A stretch of 64,000 nucleotides of DNA. It comes from Rhizobium esperanzae (GTDB lineage: Bacteria; Pseudomonadota; Alphaproteobacteria; Rhizobiales; Rhizobiaceae). Position numbers and translations under genes: made by a program. The notes under the pieces are model-generated. The model was not told the origin of the DNA, ran no database searches, and saw nothing but the letters and a program-made list of their open reading frames with translations. Location: positions 62,001-126,000 of the forward strand of contig NZ_JACIFY010000013.1 of NCBI RefSeq assembly GCF_014197615.1. The letters are read 5' to 3'. Positions 19,003 through 27,760 of the stretch are shown here, in pieces (positions within the stretch are counted from its first letter, which is position 1; each line of letters opens with the position of its first letter).

Positions 19003-19752
19003 ATGCGGGCATTTTGGGCTTCCCTGGACAAGCGCTGGCGCCGGAACGGCGCCGCCATGCCGCCTTTGCGTTGGCAGGCCTGTCTTTTCATCACGCTCAA
19101 TGCCGTCATCCTTTCCATGCTGCTCTTCGATGCGCCGATCGGCGCCAGCGAACCTCCTGCGCTGGTGAAACACCTCGGCGAGATGCTGACCGGTTTCGGC
19201 GATTCCGCCTGGCTGATCTACACCAGCATCCTGCTGTTCTTTCAGGGCCGGGCGGGCTACAAGCTCGTGAAGACGGCGCGCTCCAAGGCGCAGGCGCTTT
19301 ATGTCAGCTGGATCGGCGCCTATCTCTTTGCCACGGTGGTCTTCTCCGGGCTTCTCGCCAACCTGCTGAAGCGGGCGATCGGCAGGGCACGGCCCGATCA
19401 TTTTCACGACTACGGCATGTTTTCCTTCACGCCTTTTTCAGGTCATGCCGCTTTCGAAAGTTTCCCGTCCGGCCATTCCACCACGGTCGGCGCGGTTTTC
19501 GCCGCCTTTGCTCTGCTGTTTCCGCGATATCGGGTTGTCTTCGTCGTCTGTGCCATCTGGCTCGGCATGACCCGTGTCATGGTCGGCGCCCATTATCCGA
19601 GCGACGTCATCGCCGGCCTTGCCTTCGGCGGCTGGTTCTCGCTGCTGACGGCGATCATTTTTGCCCGCTGCGGCCTGCTCTTCACACTGGCGCCGGATGG
19701 CTGGCCAATCGCCAAGCGTTTCTTCCCCGACACGAAAAAACCCGGCGCCTAA
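19003..19752 (+). CDS. PAP2-family membrane phosphatase
   Basis: Integral membrane protein of 249 residues with about six transmembrane helices and the three phosphatase motifs: KRAIGRARP, FPSGHSTT and TRVMVGAHYPSD. Such enzymes hydrolyse lipid phosphates (phosphatidate, undecaprenyl pyrophosphate) or, in rhizobia, phosphate groups of lipid A (LpxE/LpxF type). The sequence alone does not decide. The ATG at 19003 is preferred over the longer frame from 18754, which overlaps leuB and its terminator; the ribosome-binding site (ACGGA) is weak. Confidence 0.86.
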   Translation: MRAFWASLDKRWRRNGAAMPPLRWQACLFITLNAVILSMLLFDAPIGASEPPALVKHLGEMLTGFGDSAWLIYTSILLFFQGRAGYKLVKTARSKAQALYVSWIGAYLFATVVFSGLLANLLKRAIGRARPDHFHDYGMFSFTPFSGHAAFESFPSGHSTTVGAVFAAFALLFPRYRVVFVVCAIWLGMTRVMVGAHYPSDVIAGLAFGGWFSLLTAIIFARCGLLFTLAPDGWPIAKRFFPDTKKPGA

Positions 19753-19795
19753 CGCATCGGCCCGAAAATCGGAATCGATTTTCGGGCCGATGCGT
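19752..19795. repeat. Perfect 20-base palindrome, rhizobial intergenic repeat
   Basis: Arms ACGCATCGGCCCGAAAATCG (19752-19771) and its exact reverse complement (19776-19795) flank a GAAT loop. The first base belongs to the TAA stop of the PAP2 gene. It resembles one of the short palindromic families found between rhizobial genes. Confidence 0.8.
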
Positions 19796-19836
19796 AGATT
19801 CAAAATGTAGAGCGTCCTTTGTGCGTCCGAAAGGAC

Positions 19837-19869
19837 GCCCGGCGCTCTATTGAGCGCCGGGCCTTTTTT
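19837..19869. terminator. Terminator between PAP2 gene and convergent MHS transporter
   Basis: GCCCGGCGCTC / GAGCGCCGGGC (11-base arms, 4-base loop) followed by six Ts on the plus strand. A second smaller hairpin (GCGTCC...GGACGC) lies just before it. Confidence 0.88.
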
Positions 19870-19893
19870 CTCAAGCGCTGACGCGCCAATCAA

Positions 19894-21780
19894 TCAATCC
19901 ATTGCGTGGATATCCCTGTTCTTCGTTTCCGGCAGGAAGATCAGGCCGATCACCAGCGTGATCGCTGCAAAGACGATCGGATACCAGAGACCGTAATAGA
20001 TATCGCCCGCCGCAGCGCTCATCGCGAAGGCCGTTGCAGGCAGCAGGCCGCCGAACCAGCCGTTGCCGATGTGATAGGGCAGCGACATGCCGGTATAGCG
20101 GATGCGGGTCGGGAAGAGTTCGACCAGAAGTGCGGCGATCGGGCCATAGACCATCGTCACATAGAGGACGAGGACGAACAGGACCGCGATCGTGCCGACC
20201 CAGTTGACGCGAGCGGGATCGGCCACCATGGCGAAGCTGCCGCCATTGGCGATGTTGTAAACTGCCATGTCGGTGACGCCATTGGCCTCATCCGCCGTCA
20301 GCAGTTTGCCTTCGACCAGCTTGGCGGCCGGCATGGTTTCCTTCTCGCCGGCGCGCACGGCTTCGGCATTGAGCGCCAGTTCCGGATTGGCGGCGATGAA
20401 GGCATCGAGCTTGGCATCCGGCACCTTGGCGGCGGCGCGCTTCAGCGGATAGCCGGCATCATGGAGAGCGATGTTGACGCTCTTTTCGAAGGCTGCAGTC
20501 ATGCCCTTGGCCTTGTCGCCGGCGGCGACGACGTCGAAGCTCGGGATCGTCTCGTTTCCGACTTTCACCGTTGCCGGCTGTCCGGCGGTACCGGGCACAA
20601 CGTCGTAAGGCACCGAGTTCTTGGTCAGGAAGGCTGTCGCCACGTCGCAGGAGCTGGTGAATTTCGACGTGCCCGTCGGGTTGAACTGGAATTTGCAATC
20701 CGAGGGATCAGCCGTCACCGTCGCGCGGATCGATGCCTGAGCTTCGGCGAGCGCCGGGTTCGCCGTCCAGGTCATCGCCTTGAACAGCGGATTATAGGTC
20801 ACCGCCGCGATGAGAAGGCCGGCCATGATGATCGGCTTGCGGCCGATCCTGTCGGAAAGACCACCGAAAATGACGAAGAATGGCGTGCCGAGGAAGAGCG
20901 CGATAGCGACCATGACGTTGGCCGAGAAAAGATCGACCTTCAGCACGTTCTGCAGGAAGAACAGCGCATAGAACTGGCCGCCGTACCAGACGACCGCCTG
21001 GCCCATGGTGGCGCCGAGAAGCGCGATGAGCGCGATCTTGGCGTTCTTCCATTGCCCGAAGGCTTCGGTCAGCGGCGCCTTTGAGCCCTTGCCTTCCGCC
21101 TTCATGCGCTGGAACGCAGGCGATTCGTTCATCTTCAGACGGATCCAGACGGAAATACCGAGCAGGACGACCGAGACCAGGAACGGAATGCGCCAGCCCC
21201 AGGCGGCGAATTGAACCGGACCCATGAGGGACTGAACCACGATGATGACGATCAGCGACAGGAACAGGCCGAGCGTCGCCGTCGTCTGGATCCATGAGGT
21301 GAAATAGCCGCGACGCCCGTTCGGCGCATGTTCGGCGACATAGGTTGCCGCACCGCCATATTCGCCGCCGAGCGCCAGGCCCTGGAGCAGGCGAAGACCG
21401 ATCAGGATGATCGGCGCTGCAATGCCGATAGTGGCCGCACCCGGCAGGATACCGACCAGGAAGGTCGAGAAACCCATGATCAGGATCGTTATCAGGAAGG
21501 TGTATTTGCGGCCGACGAGATCGCCGAGACGGCCGAACACCAAGGCGCCGAAGGGGCGCACCAGGAAGCCGGCGGCAAAGGCGAGCAGCGTGAAGATGTT
21601 GCGTGTTGCCTCGGGATATTGGGTGAAATAGGTCGCGCCGATATAAGTGGCGAGCGAACCGTAGAGATAGAAATCGTACCATTCGAAAACGGTGCCGAGC
21701 GAAGAGGCGAAGATGACCTTCTTCTCCTCGCCTGTCATCGGACCGGCCTTCGCGCCGTCGATGCTTGCGACATTTGCCAT
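19894..21780 (-). CDS. MHS-type MFS transporter with large periplasmic insertion
   Basis: Major facilitator of the metabolite:H+ symporter group, 628 residues. Signature motifs: FEWYDFYLYGSLA in helix 1, GRLGDLVGRKYTF (loop 2-3) and GGLSDRIGRKPIIMAG (loop 8-9), LPETKNRD at the end. Most family members have about 430-550 residues; here about 185 extra residues (340-525) sit between predicted helices 9 and 10, on the periplasmic side, with two cysteines (Cys362, Cys378). Likely substrate is a carboxylate or similar metabolite. ATG 21780 is chosen because GGAGG precedes it; the longer frame lacks homology. Confidence 0.9.
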   Translation of the reverse strand: MANVASIDGAKAGPMTGEEKKVIFASSLGTVFEWYDFYLYGSLATYIGATYFTQYPEATRNIFTLLAFAAGFLVRPFGALVFGRLGDLVGRKYTFLITILIMGFSTFLVGILPGAATIGIAAPIILIGLRLLQGLALGGEYGGAATYVAEHAPNGRRGYFTSWIQTTATLGLFLSLIVIIVVQSLMGPVQFAAWGWRIPFLVSVVLLGISVWIRLKMNESPAFQRMKAEGKGSKAPLTEAFGQWKNAKIALIALLGATMGQAVVWYGGQFYALFFLQNVLKVDLFSANVMVAIALFLGTPFFVIFGGLSDRIGRKPIIMAGLLIAAVTYNPLFKAMTWTANPALAEAQASIRATVTADPSDCKFQFNPTGTSKFTSSCDVATAFLTKNSVPYDVVPGTAGQPATVKVGNETIPSFDVVAAGDKAKGMTAAFEKSVNIALHDAGYPLKRAAAKVPDAKLDAFIAANPELALNAEAVRAGEKETMPAAKLVEGKLLTADEANGVTDMAVYNIANGGSFAMVADPARVNWVGTIAVLFVLVLYVTMVYGPIAALLVELFPTRIRYTGMSLPYHIGNGWFGGLLPATAFAMSAAAGDIYYGLWYPIVFAAITLVIGLIFLPETKNRDIHAMD

Positions 21781-21968
21781 TGTCTGTCCTCCACAGAGTG
21801 ATGAGCAACGTGCGCGACCCACTCTCCTCAAAGCAGACCCCTGGCCGCGACACGCCTGACGAGAGTGTGCCAGAAAACATGGCCCGCAAAGAGAGAGGCT
21901 TTGGGATTATGACTTTAGTCTAATGGCAGCCCGCTTTGGCCGGCAGCGAAGTCGTCTGCCGGCTCGGT

Positions 21969-23210
21969 TCACGCCCTCAGCGCCTGCGCCGGCGATTGCC
22001 GGTAGGCGAGCACCGCCGGCAGCGCGGCGAGCAGTGCGGCAAAGGTGAGCAGCACCCCTGCAAGTCCGCCATCTTCGCGGGCGAAGCCGACGGGCATGGC
22101 GATGCCGCTCGTCTGCGAGAACATGCCGGACAAGCCCAGGGCCGCGGCAAATCCAAGCCCGAATCCGAGCGCGATCCCGACCGCCACGAGCGCGAAGAAT
22201 TCCAGCCAGACGATGCTGAAGATCGCACGTCGTGGGGCGCCGAAGGCCCTCAATGCGCCGATCTGGCGGCGGCGCTGACCGATATGGATGACCGTGACCA
22301 ACACCAGCGAGGCTGCGACGAGAACCTGCGCGCCGGAAGCAACCGCGACGAGGATCTGCTTGGCGTCGCCGAGCGTGGCGTAGAGATTGGTCAGCACCTC
22401 GCCGGGAAAGACGGCGACGGTATTGCCACTGCGATAGTCCTGCCGCAGCTTGTAGGCATCGGCGATCGTCTTCGGCTCGACGAGGATGGCGGGAAGGCCG
22501 GGAGCATCCGCAGCCCATTTCTCATCGAGCAGGGCATCCGGGTCGATTTCGCCGTGATGTTCGTGATGCGCATGCGCGTCGTGATCGGCGCCTTCATGCT
22601 CTTCCGCCCCAAGACCATGAATATGCCAGACGGCCTGGATCGGAACGAGAATGGCCCGGTCCCAGGCCGTTCCCGTCGGCCGCAGGCGGCCGGCGACATG
22701 ATAGACCAGTTCGGTATGAGTCTCACCGCCTTCTTCCGCCAGGCCGTGCATCGGCTTGATCTCGCCGCCGAGCGAAAGCTTGACGGCCGAGCCGATCACC
22801 GCCTCTCCCTCGCGAGCGAAAACCTTGCCCTCGGCAAAGCCGCCGGACAGCTTTTCCGTCAATGTCACCGTTGTCCCGACGATCGGATAGCCGGAGAAAG
22901 AGTCGCCGAAGCCGATCGGCGCGGCCCAGTCGACGCGGGGATCGGCAGCAAGCCTGGCCAGCACGTCGCCCGGCATCAGCGGCAAAGGCGAGGGCTGCAG
23001 GAAGACGGAGGATAAAACGAGCTGCGTCTCGCTGCCCCCGGCGCCGATAACGAGATCGAACTTGTCGGCGGCGCGTGCGCTGCCGAGACGAAGTGCCCGC
23101 TCCTGCAGCACGACGGAAACGCCGAGTGCCGTCGCAAGCGCCACCAGCAGCACCACCACCAGCGAGCCCGCCCAGAGGCGGCGAAGATCGGAAAGGATGA
23201 AGCGGATCAT
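21969..23210 (-). CDS. FtsX/MacB-type ABC transporter permease with His-rich loop
   Basis: Permease of 413 residues: one N-terminal transmembrane helix (about 12-35), a large periplasmic (MacB_PCD-like) domain, then three C-terminal helices (about 275-400), as in LolC/E and MacB. The periplasmic domain holds a His-rich stretch at residues 196-219 with nine histidines (WHIHGL ... HEGADHDAHAHHEHHGE), suggesting metal contact. ATGA overlap with the ATPase gene. Together with the DUF3299-like protein upstream, the layout recalls the zinc-linked Zrg systems of gammaproteobacteria; this is inference. Confidence 0.85.
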   Translation of the reverse strand: MIRFILSDLRRLWAGSLVVVLLVALATALGVSVVLQERALRLGSARAADKFDLVIGAGGSETQLVLSSVFLQPSPLPLMPGDVLARLAADPRVDWAAPIGFGDSFSGYPIVGTTVTLTEKLSGGFAEGKVFAREGEAVIGSAVKLSLGGEIKPMHGLAEEGGETHTELVYHVAGRLRPTGTAWDRAILVPIQAVWHIHGLGAEEHEGADHDAHAHHEHHGEIDPDALLDEKWAADAPGLPAILVEPKTIADAYKLRQDYRSGNTVAVFPGEVLTNLYATLGDAKQILVAVASGAQVLVAASLVLVTVIHIGQRRRQIGALRAFGAPRRAIFSIVWLEFFALVAVGIALGFGLGFAAALGLSGMFSQTSGIAMPVGFAREDGGLAGVLLTFAALLAALPAVLAYRQSPAQALRA

Positions 23211-23899
23211 GCAGCCTCTCCCGCCCTTGCCGCGGAATCGTCGCTGATCCGGCCCGAGCCGAAGGTGATGCGCCGGTCGAGCCGGCTGGCCAGGCGCTGA
23301 TCGTGTGAAACGACGATCAGCGTGCTGCCTTCGGCAACGGCAAGATCGAGGATAAGATCGCCGACAGCCTCGCCGCTTTCGGCATCGAGGCTCGCCGTCG
23401 GTTCGTCGGCAATGATGACGCCGGGTTTGCGCAACAGCGCCCGGCCGATCGCCACGCGCTGCATCTCGCCGCGCGACATGGTTTCGATCTTCTGGCCAGG
23501 ACGGGAAAGACCGACGGTGCTCAAAAGCGCATGCGCCCGCTCGATGACGTCAGCCGTGGCGGCCCTGGCAAGCCGCGCCGGCAGAAGCACGTTTTCCACC
23601 GCCGACAGGCCGGGGAAGAGATGGAACTCCTGCATGACCAGGCCGATATTGGCGGCGCGGAACCGGTCGCGCCGGCTTTCGGAAAACCCGGCGATATCCT
23701 CGCCGTTCCAGCGGATGCGGCCCTGGCGTGTCCGCTCCAGCCCGGCAATGATATTGACGAAGGTGCTCTTGCCGGAGCCGGACGCGCCCGTGATGGCGAC
23801 CCTGCTGCCGGCCTCGATCGATAGGCGGCCGATTGCCAGCGCCGGCGAGGACAGGCCCGGGAAGGTGACGGCAAGGTTTTCGATATTAAGAGCGAGCAT
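23207..23899 (-). CDS. LolD-like ABC transporter ATP-binding protein
   Basis: ATPase of 230 residues. Walker A GASGSGKST, Q-loop MQEFHLFPGLSAVEN, signature MSRGEMQRVAIGRAL (variant of LSGGQ), Walker B VIIADEPTASLD, H-loop VVSHDQRL. Family pattern is that of MacB/LolD ATPases partnered with FtsX-type permeases, which usually use ATP to move cargo within or out of the periplasm rather than import it. Begins 6 bases after the DUF3299-like gene and overlaps the permease start. Confidence 0.93.
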   Translation of the reverse strand: MLALNIENLAVTFPGLSSPALAIGRLSIEAGSRVAITGASGSGKSTFVNIIAGLERTRQGRIRWNGEDIAGFSESRRDRFRAANIGLVMQEFHLFPGLSAVENVLLPARLARAATADVIERAHALLSTVGLSRPGQKIETMSRGEMQRVAIGRALLRKPGVIIADEPTASLDAESGEAVGDLILDLAVAEGSTLIVVSHDQRLASRLDRRITFGSGRISDDSAARAGEAA

Positions 23900-23905
23900 A
23901 TCGGT

Positions 23906-24367
23906 TCAGACGGCGGAATATTCGGCCTGGCGGATGCGCAGCAGGCTGACGAAACCGGTTTCCGGATCCGTCCAGGAACCATATTCCAGCGTGCCGCGCA
24001 CTTCGATCGTCTGGCGCGGCTGCACGAACGTCTGTTTTTCCCCGAGATAGACGACAACGATATTATCCGGCCAATCCGCATCCGAGGAGCAGAAGGGGCA
24101 GAGCGACATCGGCACTTCGGTCAGCACGAAAAACTGCGCCTCGGCCTTCAGCGGCGGCGCCATGAAGCCCTTCATGCTGATGTCCTGGCCGGCAAGACGC
24201 TTCACCTTGTCGGAAAATTCGAGGCCGAGCACGCCGAACTTGCCGTAGAGCTCGTCGAAGGAAAGCGATGGATCGGCGGCGCGAACAGCAGACACCGTAA
24301 AGGGGAGCGCAATGGCAGCGCCGATCAACCGGCGGCGGCTGAGATGCAGCGAAGAGAATATATCCAT
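23906..24367 (-). CDS. DUF3299-like exported protein of the ABC cassette
   Basis: Protein of 153 residues with an N-terminal Tat-like signal (SRRRLIGAAIALPF, cleavage near VRA-AD). The mature part has ISMKGFMAPPLKAEAQFFVL, then SLCPFCSSDADWPDNIVVVYL, then an IEVRGTLEYG segment. This order resembles DUF3299 proteins, which often accompany zinc-responsive ABC genes. The CPFC pair could bind metal or act in redox. First gene of the cassette, 99 bases after phoA on the same strand. Assignment made by eye only. Confidence 0.68.
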   Translation of the reverse strand: MDIFSSLHLSRRRLIGAAIALPFTVSAVRAADPSLSFDELYGKFGVLGLEFSDKVKRLAGQDISMKGFMAPPLKAEAQFFVLTEVPMSLCPFCSSDADWPDNIVVVYLGEKQTFVQPRQTIEVRGTLEYGSWTDPETGFVSLLRIRQAEYSAV

Positions 24368-24466
24368 GGCGATCTCCAGGAAACAAATCCCGGCCGCTGA
24401 ACAGCCGGGACCATGATCGATGAATGAGACAGGGCCGGCAAGCGGCCCTGCAGGATCGGTTTCCGA

Positions 24467-26221
24467 TCAGTTGGTCTGCTTGGCGCCGAGCGCGAAGGCG
24501 TCGGCGAGCACACGATAGACGTCGCTCTGTTCGAGGTAGCCATGGAAGCCTTCAGCGCCCGGGCCGGCCGACTGCAGGACGACATCGTCGACCGCATGGA
24601 CGCCGCTCTCGCTGCTCTTCGGAAGATTGCCCTGAACGAAGACGGCGCCGGGAACATCCTTGTACTGTTCGTTGGCGACATATTCCTTCTTTTCGTTCTG
24701 GACGGCCGGAACGAACGGACCATCGAGCTTCGGACGGAAGGTCTCGTAGTGATCGGGGCCGTTGTTGGCGCTCAGGAACAGGCGGCGGCTGACGTCGATC
24801 TTATCGGGATAGCCGTCACCGTTTTCGTCCTTGTAGTTCGGGAAGCCGGCCTCGGCATAGGTGCCGACCTTTTCACGCATTTCCGTGCCCGGCTTCTCGT
24901 CATCGACGGTGCCGATGATCGATACGCCATGCGTATGGTCGCCGGTGACGACGATCAGCGTATCGGGATGGGTCTTCTGGAATTCGCGGGCAACGCCGAT
25001 CGCCTGGTCGAATTCGATGGTTTCGACGACGGCGCGATCCCAATCGAGCGGATGGGACATCTTGTCGATCGAGGAACCTTCGACCATCAGGAAGAAACCT
25101 TCCGGATTCTTGGAGAGGCGGTCGAGCGCAACCTTGGTCATGTCGACGAGACCCGGCTGGTTCGGGAACTTGTCGACCGTGCCCTTTTTCAGGAATTCGC
25201 GGTCGAGCGTCACGTCCATATTGCCGGTGTGGAACAGGCCGAGGAGATTGCCTTCAGCCGATGCATTGGCGGCGAGCTCGTTCTTGTCGGTCGCAAGCTT
25301 GTAGCCGGCATCCTGGAACAGCTTGATGTAATCCTGATTGTCCTTGCGCTTGGAACCGGCGACTTCCTTGCCGAGGAAATAGGCCGAACCACCGCCGAGC
25401 AGCACTTCCGGCTTGACGTCGAGCAGCATGCCGACGACTTCGGCCTTGTCGCCGCGGTTGCGGGTATGGGCAACGACCGCAGCCGGCGTTGCATCCTCGA
25501 CTTCAGCCGTCACAACGATGCCGATCGACTTCTTGGTCGTGCGGCGAACGGCTTCCGCGAAGGTTTCGACGCGCGGATCATCGAGCGAGGCCGGCGTGCG
25601 GTCCGCGTAAACGCCGATCGCGTTGACGGCGGTCTTGTGGCCCGTCATGTAGGCCGACATGGTGTTGGCCGAGTCCGTGGCAACGGCATTCGTTGCCGAC
25701 GTGCCGATGAAAGCCATGCGGTCGAGGTCGTCCATGTTCAGACGGCCGTTCGCCTTGCCCTCGGTCATGCCCTTGGACATGATGCGGGCGGCGGTGCGAT
25801 GCGCGACGGAAAGACCGTCACCGAGCAGGAAGATGATGTTCTTGGCCTTCGGCTGCGCAGCGGTTTCGTAAACGTTCCAGGTGACGGACTTCGTTTCGTC
25901 GCCGGCAGCGACTTCGATCTTGTAGTCGCCCGGAGCGGAGATCTTCAGGCCGCGCAGCAGCAGAGCGGAGCCGAGAGCCTTGTCATCCTTGCCTTTTTCG
26001 AGCTCGATGAACTGCGCCTCGCCCCCGAGGACGGTCTTGTAGTCTTGGCCGTTGACGGTGATCTTCACGTCTTCGGGCTTGACCTGCTTGTTGAGCTCGA
26101 CCTTGAAATCGAACGGCGAACCGGCAAGAATCGTCGCGCGATCGAGCGGATAGACCGTCGTCGCCTGAGCGGCGCCCGCAAGGATGGTGGTGGCCGCAAA
26201 GGCGGCGAGAATCGTACGCAT
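24467..26221 (-). CDS. phoA: Alkaline phosphatase (PhoA family)
   Basis: Secreted alkaline phosphatase of 584 residues: signal peptide (1-20, cleavage after AQA), an extra Ig-like N-terminal region (about 21-120), then the phosphatase domain with metal site FLLGDGLS (Asp135) and nucleophile Ser184 in VATDSANTMSAYMTG, plus VEGSSIDKMSH and VVTGDHTHG. It hydrolyses phosphomonoesters in the periplasm and needs zinc and magnesium. Start at 26221 by the signal peptide; a Pho box lies 58 bases upstream, so induction by phosphate starvation through PhoB is expected. Confidence 0.94.
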   Translation of the reverse strand: MRTILAAFAATTILAGAAQATTVYPLDRATILAGSPFDFKVELNKQVKPEDVKITVNGQDYKTVLGGEAQFIELEKGKDDKALGSALLLRGLKISAPGDYKIEVAAGDETKSVTWNVYETAAQPKAKNIIFLLGDGLSVAHRTAARIMSKGMTEGKANGRLNMDDLDRMAFIGTSATNAVATDSANTMSAYMTGHKTAVNAIGVYADRTPASLDDPRVETFAEAVRRTTKKSIGIVVTAEVEDATPAAVVAHTRNRGDKAEVVGMLLDVKPEVLLGGGSAYFLGKEVAGSKRKDNQDYIKLFQDAGYKLATDKNELAANASAEGNLLGLFHTGNMDVTLDREFLKKGTVDKFPNQPGLVDMTKVALDRLSKNPEGFFLMVEGSSIDKMSHPLDWDRAVVETIEFDQAIGVAREFQKTHPDTLIVVTGDHTHGVSIIGTVDDEKPGTEMREKVGTYAEAGFPNYKDENGDGYPDKIDVSRRLFLSANNGPDHYETFRPKLDGPFVPAVQNEKKEYVANEQYKDVPGAVFVQGNLPKSSESGVHAVDDVVLQSAGPGAEGFHGYLEQSDVYRVLADAFALGAKQTN

Positions 26222-26278
26222 GGAAAACCCCCGTTTTCGTTGCAGACATTGACAACCGCGCCGGGATACCTCCCCGGG

Positions 26279-26296
26279 ATGACAGCGGCATGACAA
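26279..26296 (-). promoter_or_regulatory. Pho box (PhoB site) upstream of phoA
   Basis: On the minus strand: TTGTCAT-GCCG-CTGTCAT, two 7-base direct repeats 4 bases apart, with 13 of 14 positions matching the CTGTCAT-N4-CTGTCAT consensus. Centred about 66 bases before the phoA ATG, a usual position for an activator. Confidence 0.8.
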
Positions 26297-26411
26297 AACG
26301 TCGCAGCATGGCGGCCGGCGCTTTCGCCTTCCGGCCCTGAGCGGCCTTGAGCGCAAAAACCTTGACTCCTGTGGAAAACCTTCTAAGAGCAACAGCGGAA
26401 AAGGAATATCC

Positions 26412-26531
26412 ATGGTTCGCGACGAACACGCCATTGCTGCACGCAATGACCGGGCACAGGTTGCCGGGGTGGACATTGCCGTTCCGGTTTCTGCCAAAAC
26501 CAAGGCCAAAACGACGACGAAAACCGTCTGA
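26412..26531 (+). CDS. Possible 39-residue protein, hypothetical
   Basis: Short frame MVRDEHAIAARNDRAQVAGV... ending in a Lys/Thr/Ala-rich tail (SAKTKAKTTTKTV). ATG is preceded by AAGGA at good spacing and by a possible promoter (TTGACT at 26362, TAAGAG at 26384). It lies in the 422-base stretch between phoA and asd, which otherwise holds only the phoA promoter region with the Pho box. No family recognised; the basic tail could be chance. Low confidence. Confidence 0.3.
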   Translation: MVRDEHAIAARNDRAQVAGVDIAVPVSAKTKAKTTTKTV

Positions 26532-26643
26532 CGTCTCTGGCCTGCCGCTCTCTCCCCGGCTCGGCTGGGGACAGGAAGACGCGATCCGTCGCGCCTTTCC
26601 CCCTCACCGGACAAGAGGAGAGAAGAGAAAGAGAGCTTGAGAA

Positions 26644-27678
26644 ATGGGTTTCAAAGTAGCAATTGCAGGAGCCACCGGAAATGTCGGCCGGGAGATGCTC
26701 AACATCCTCTCCGAACGCGGCTTCCCTGCCGATGAGGTCGTGGCGCTCGCCTCCTCGCGTTCGCAGGGCACCGAGGTTTCCTTCGGTGACCGGACGCTGA
26801 AGGTCTCCAACCTGGAGAATTACGATTTCTCCGATACCGATATCTGCCTGATGTCGGCAGGCGGCGAGGTTTCCAAGAAGTTCTCGCCGAAGATCGGCCA
26901 GCAGGGCTGCGTCGTCATCGACAACTCGTCGGCCTGGCGTTACGACGCCGACGTGCCGCTGATCGTGCCGGAAGTGAACCCGGATGCCATCAGCCAGTTC
27001 ACCAAGCGCAACATCATCGCCAATCCGAATTGCTCGACCGCTCAGCTGGTCGTGGCCCTGAAGCCGCTGCACGATTTCGCCAAGATCAAGCGTGTCGTCG
27101 TCTCGACCTATCAGTCGGTCTCCGGCGCCGGCAAGGACGGCATGGACGAACTCTTCAACCAGACGCGCGCCGTCTTCGTCGCCGATCCGATCGAGAACAA
27201 GAAGTTCACCAAGCGTATCGCCTTCAACGTCATCCCGCATATCGATAGCTTCATGGAAGACGGCTACACCAAGGAAGAATGGAAGGTGCTGGCCGAGACG
27301 AAGAAGATGCTCGATCCGAAGATCAAGGTGACCTGCACGGCGGTGCGTGTGCCCGTCTTCATCGGCCATTCGGAATCGGTCAACATCGAGTTCGAAAACG
27401 AGATCACCGCCGACCAGGCTCGCGATATCCTGCGCGACGCTCCCGGCTGCCTCGTCATCGACAAGCGCGAGAATGGCGGTTACATCACGCCCTATGAATC
27501 CGCCGGCGAGGACGCGACCTATATCTCCCGCATCCGCGAGGACGCAACTGTCGAGAACGGTCTCAATATGTGGGTGGTCTCCGACAACCTGCGCAAGGGT
27601 GCCGCGCTGAACGCCATCCAGATCGCCGAGCTGCTCGTCAATCGCGGCCTGGTCAAGCCGCGCAAGCAGGCTGCCTGA
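26644..27678 (+). CDS. asd: Aspartate-semialdehyde dehydrogenase
   Basis: Reduces aspartyl phosphate to aspartate semialdehyde, at the branch to lysine/diaminopimelate, threonine and methionine. The 344-residue product shows the NADP-binding VAIAGATGNVGREMLNIL, the catalytic cysteine in IIANPNCSTAQLV, and the conserved RVPVFIGHSESVNIEF. Start follows AGAAAGAGAG. A terminator follows the stop. Confidence 0.97.
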   Translation: MGFKVAIAGATGNVGREMLNILSERGFPADEVVALASSRSQGTEVSFGDRTLKVSNLENYDFSDTDICLMSAGGEVSKKFSPKIGQQGCVVIDNSSAWRYDADVPLIVPEVNPDAISQFTKRNIIANPNCSTAQLVVALKPLHDFAKIKRVVVSTYQSVSGAGKDGMDELFNQTRAVFVADPIENKKFTKRIAFNVIPHIDSFMEDGYTKEEWKVLAETKKMLDPKIKVTCTAVRVPVFIGHSESVNIEFENEITADQARDILRDAPGCLVIDKRENGGYITPYESAGEDATYISRIREDATVENGLNMWVVSDNLRKGAALNAIQIAELLVNRGLVKPRKQAA

Positions 27679-27704
27679 TACGATTTGTAAACCATAAGCT
27701 GTTA

Positions 27705-27732
27705 AAGCCCTGCTCGGTGAGCGGGGCTTTTT
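27705..27732 (+). terminator. asd terminator
   Basis: AAGCCCTGCTC / GAGCGGGGCTT arms (one G-T pair) with a short loop and TTTTT, starting 27 bases after the asd stop. Confidence 0.85.
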
Positions 27733-27760
27733 CAGAGTGAATACAACTGTATAAGCGCTC

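Noticed and set aside
24542-26293. 583-codon plus-strand frame opposite phoA
   Set aside because: Shadow of phoA; contains no recognisable motif.
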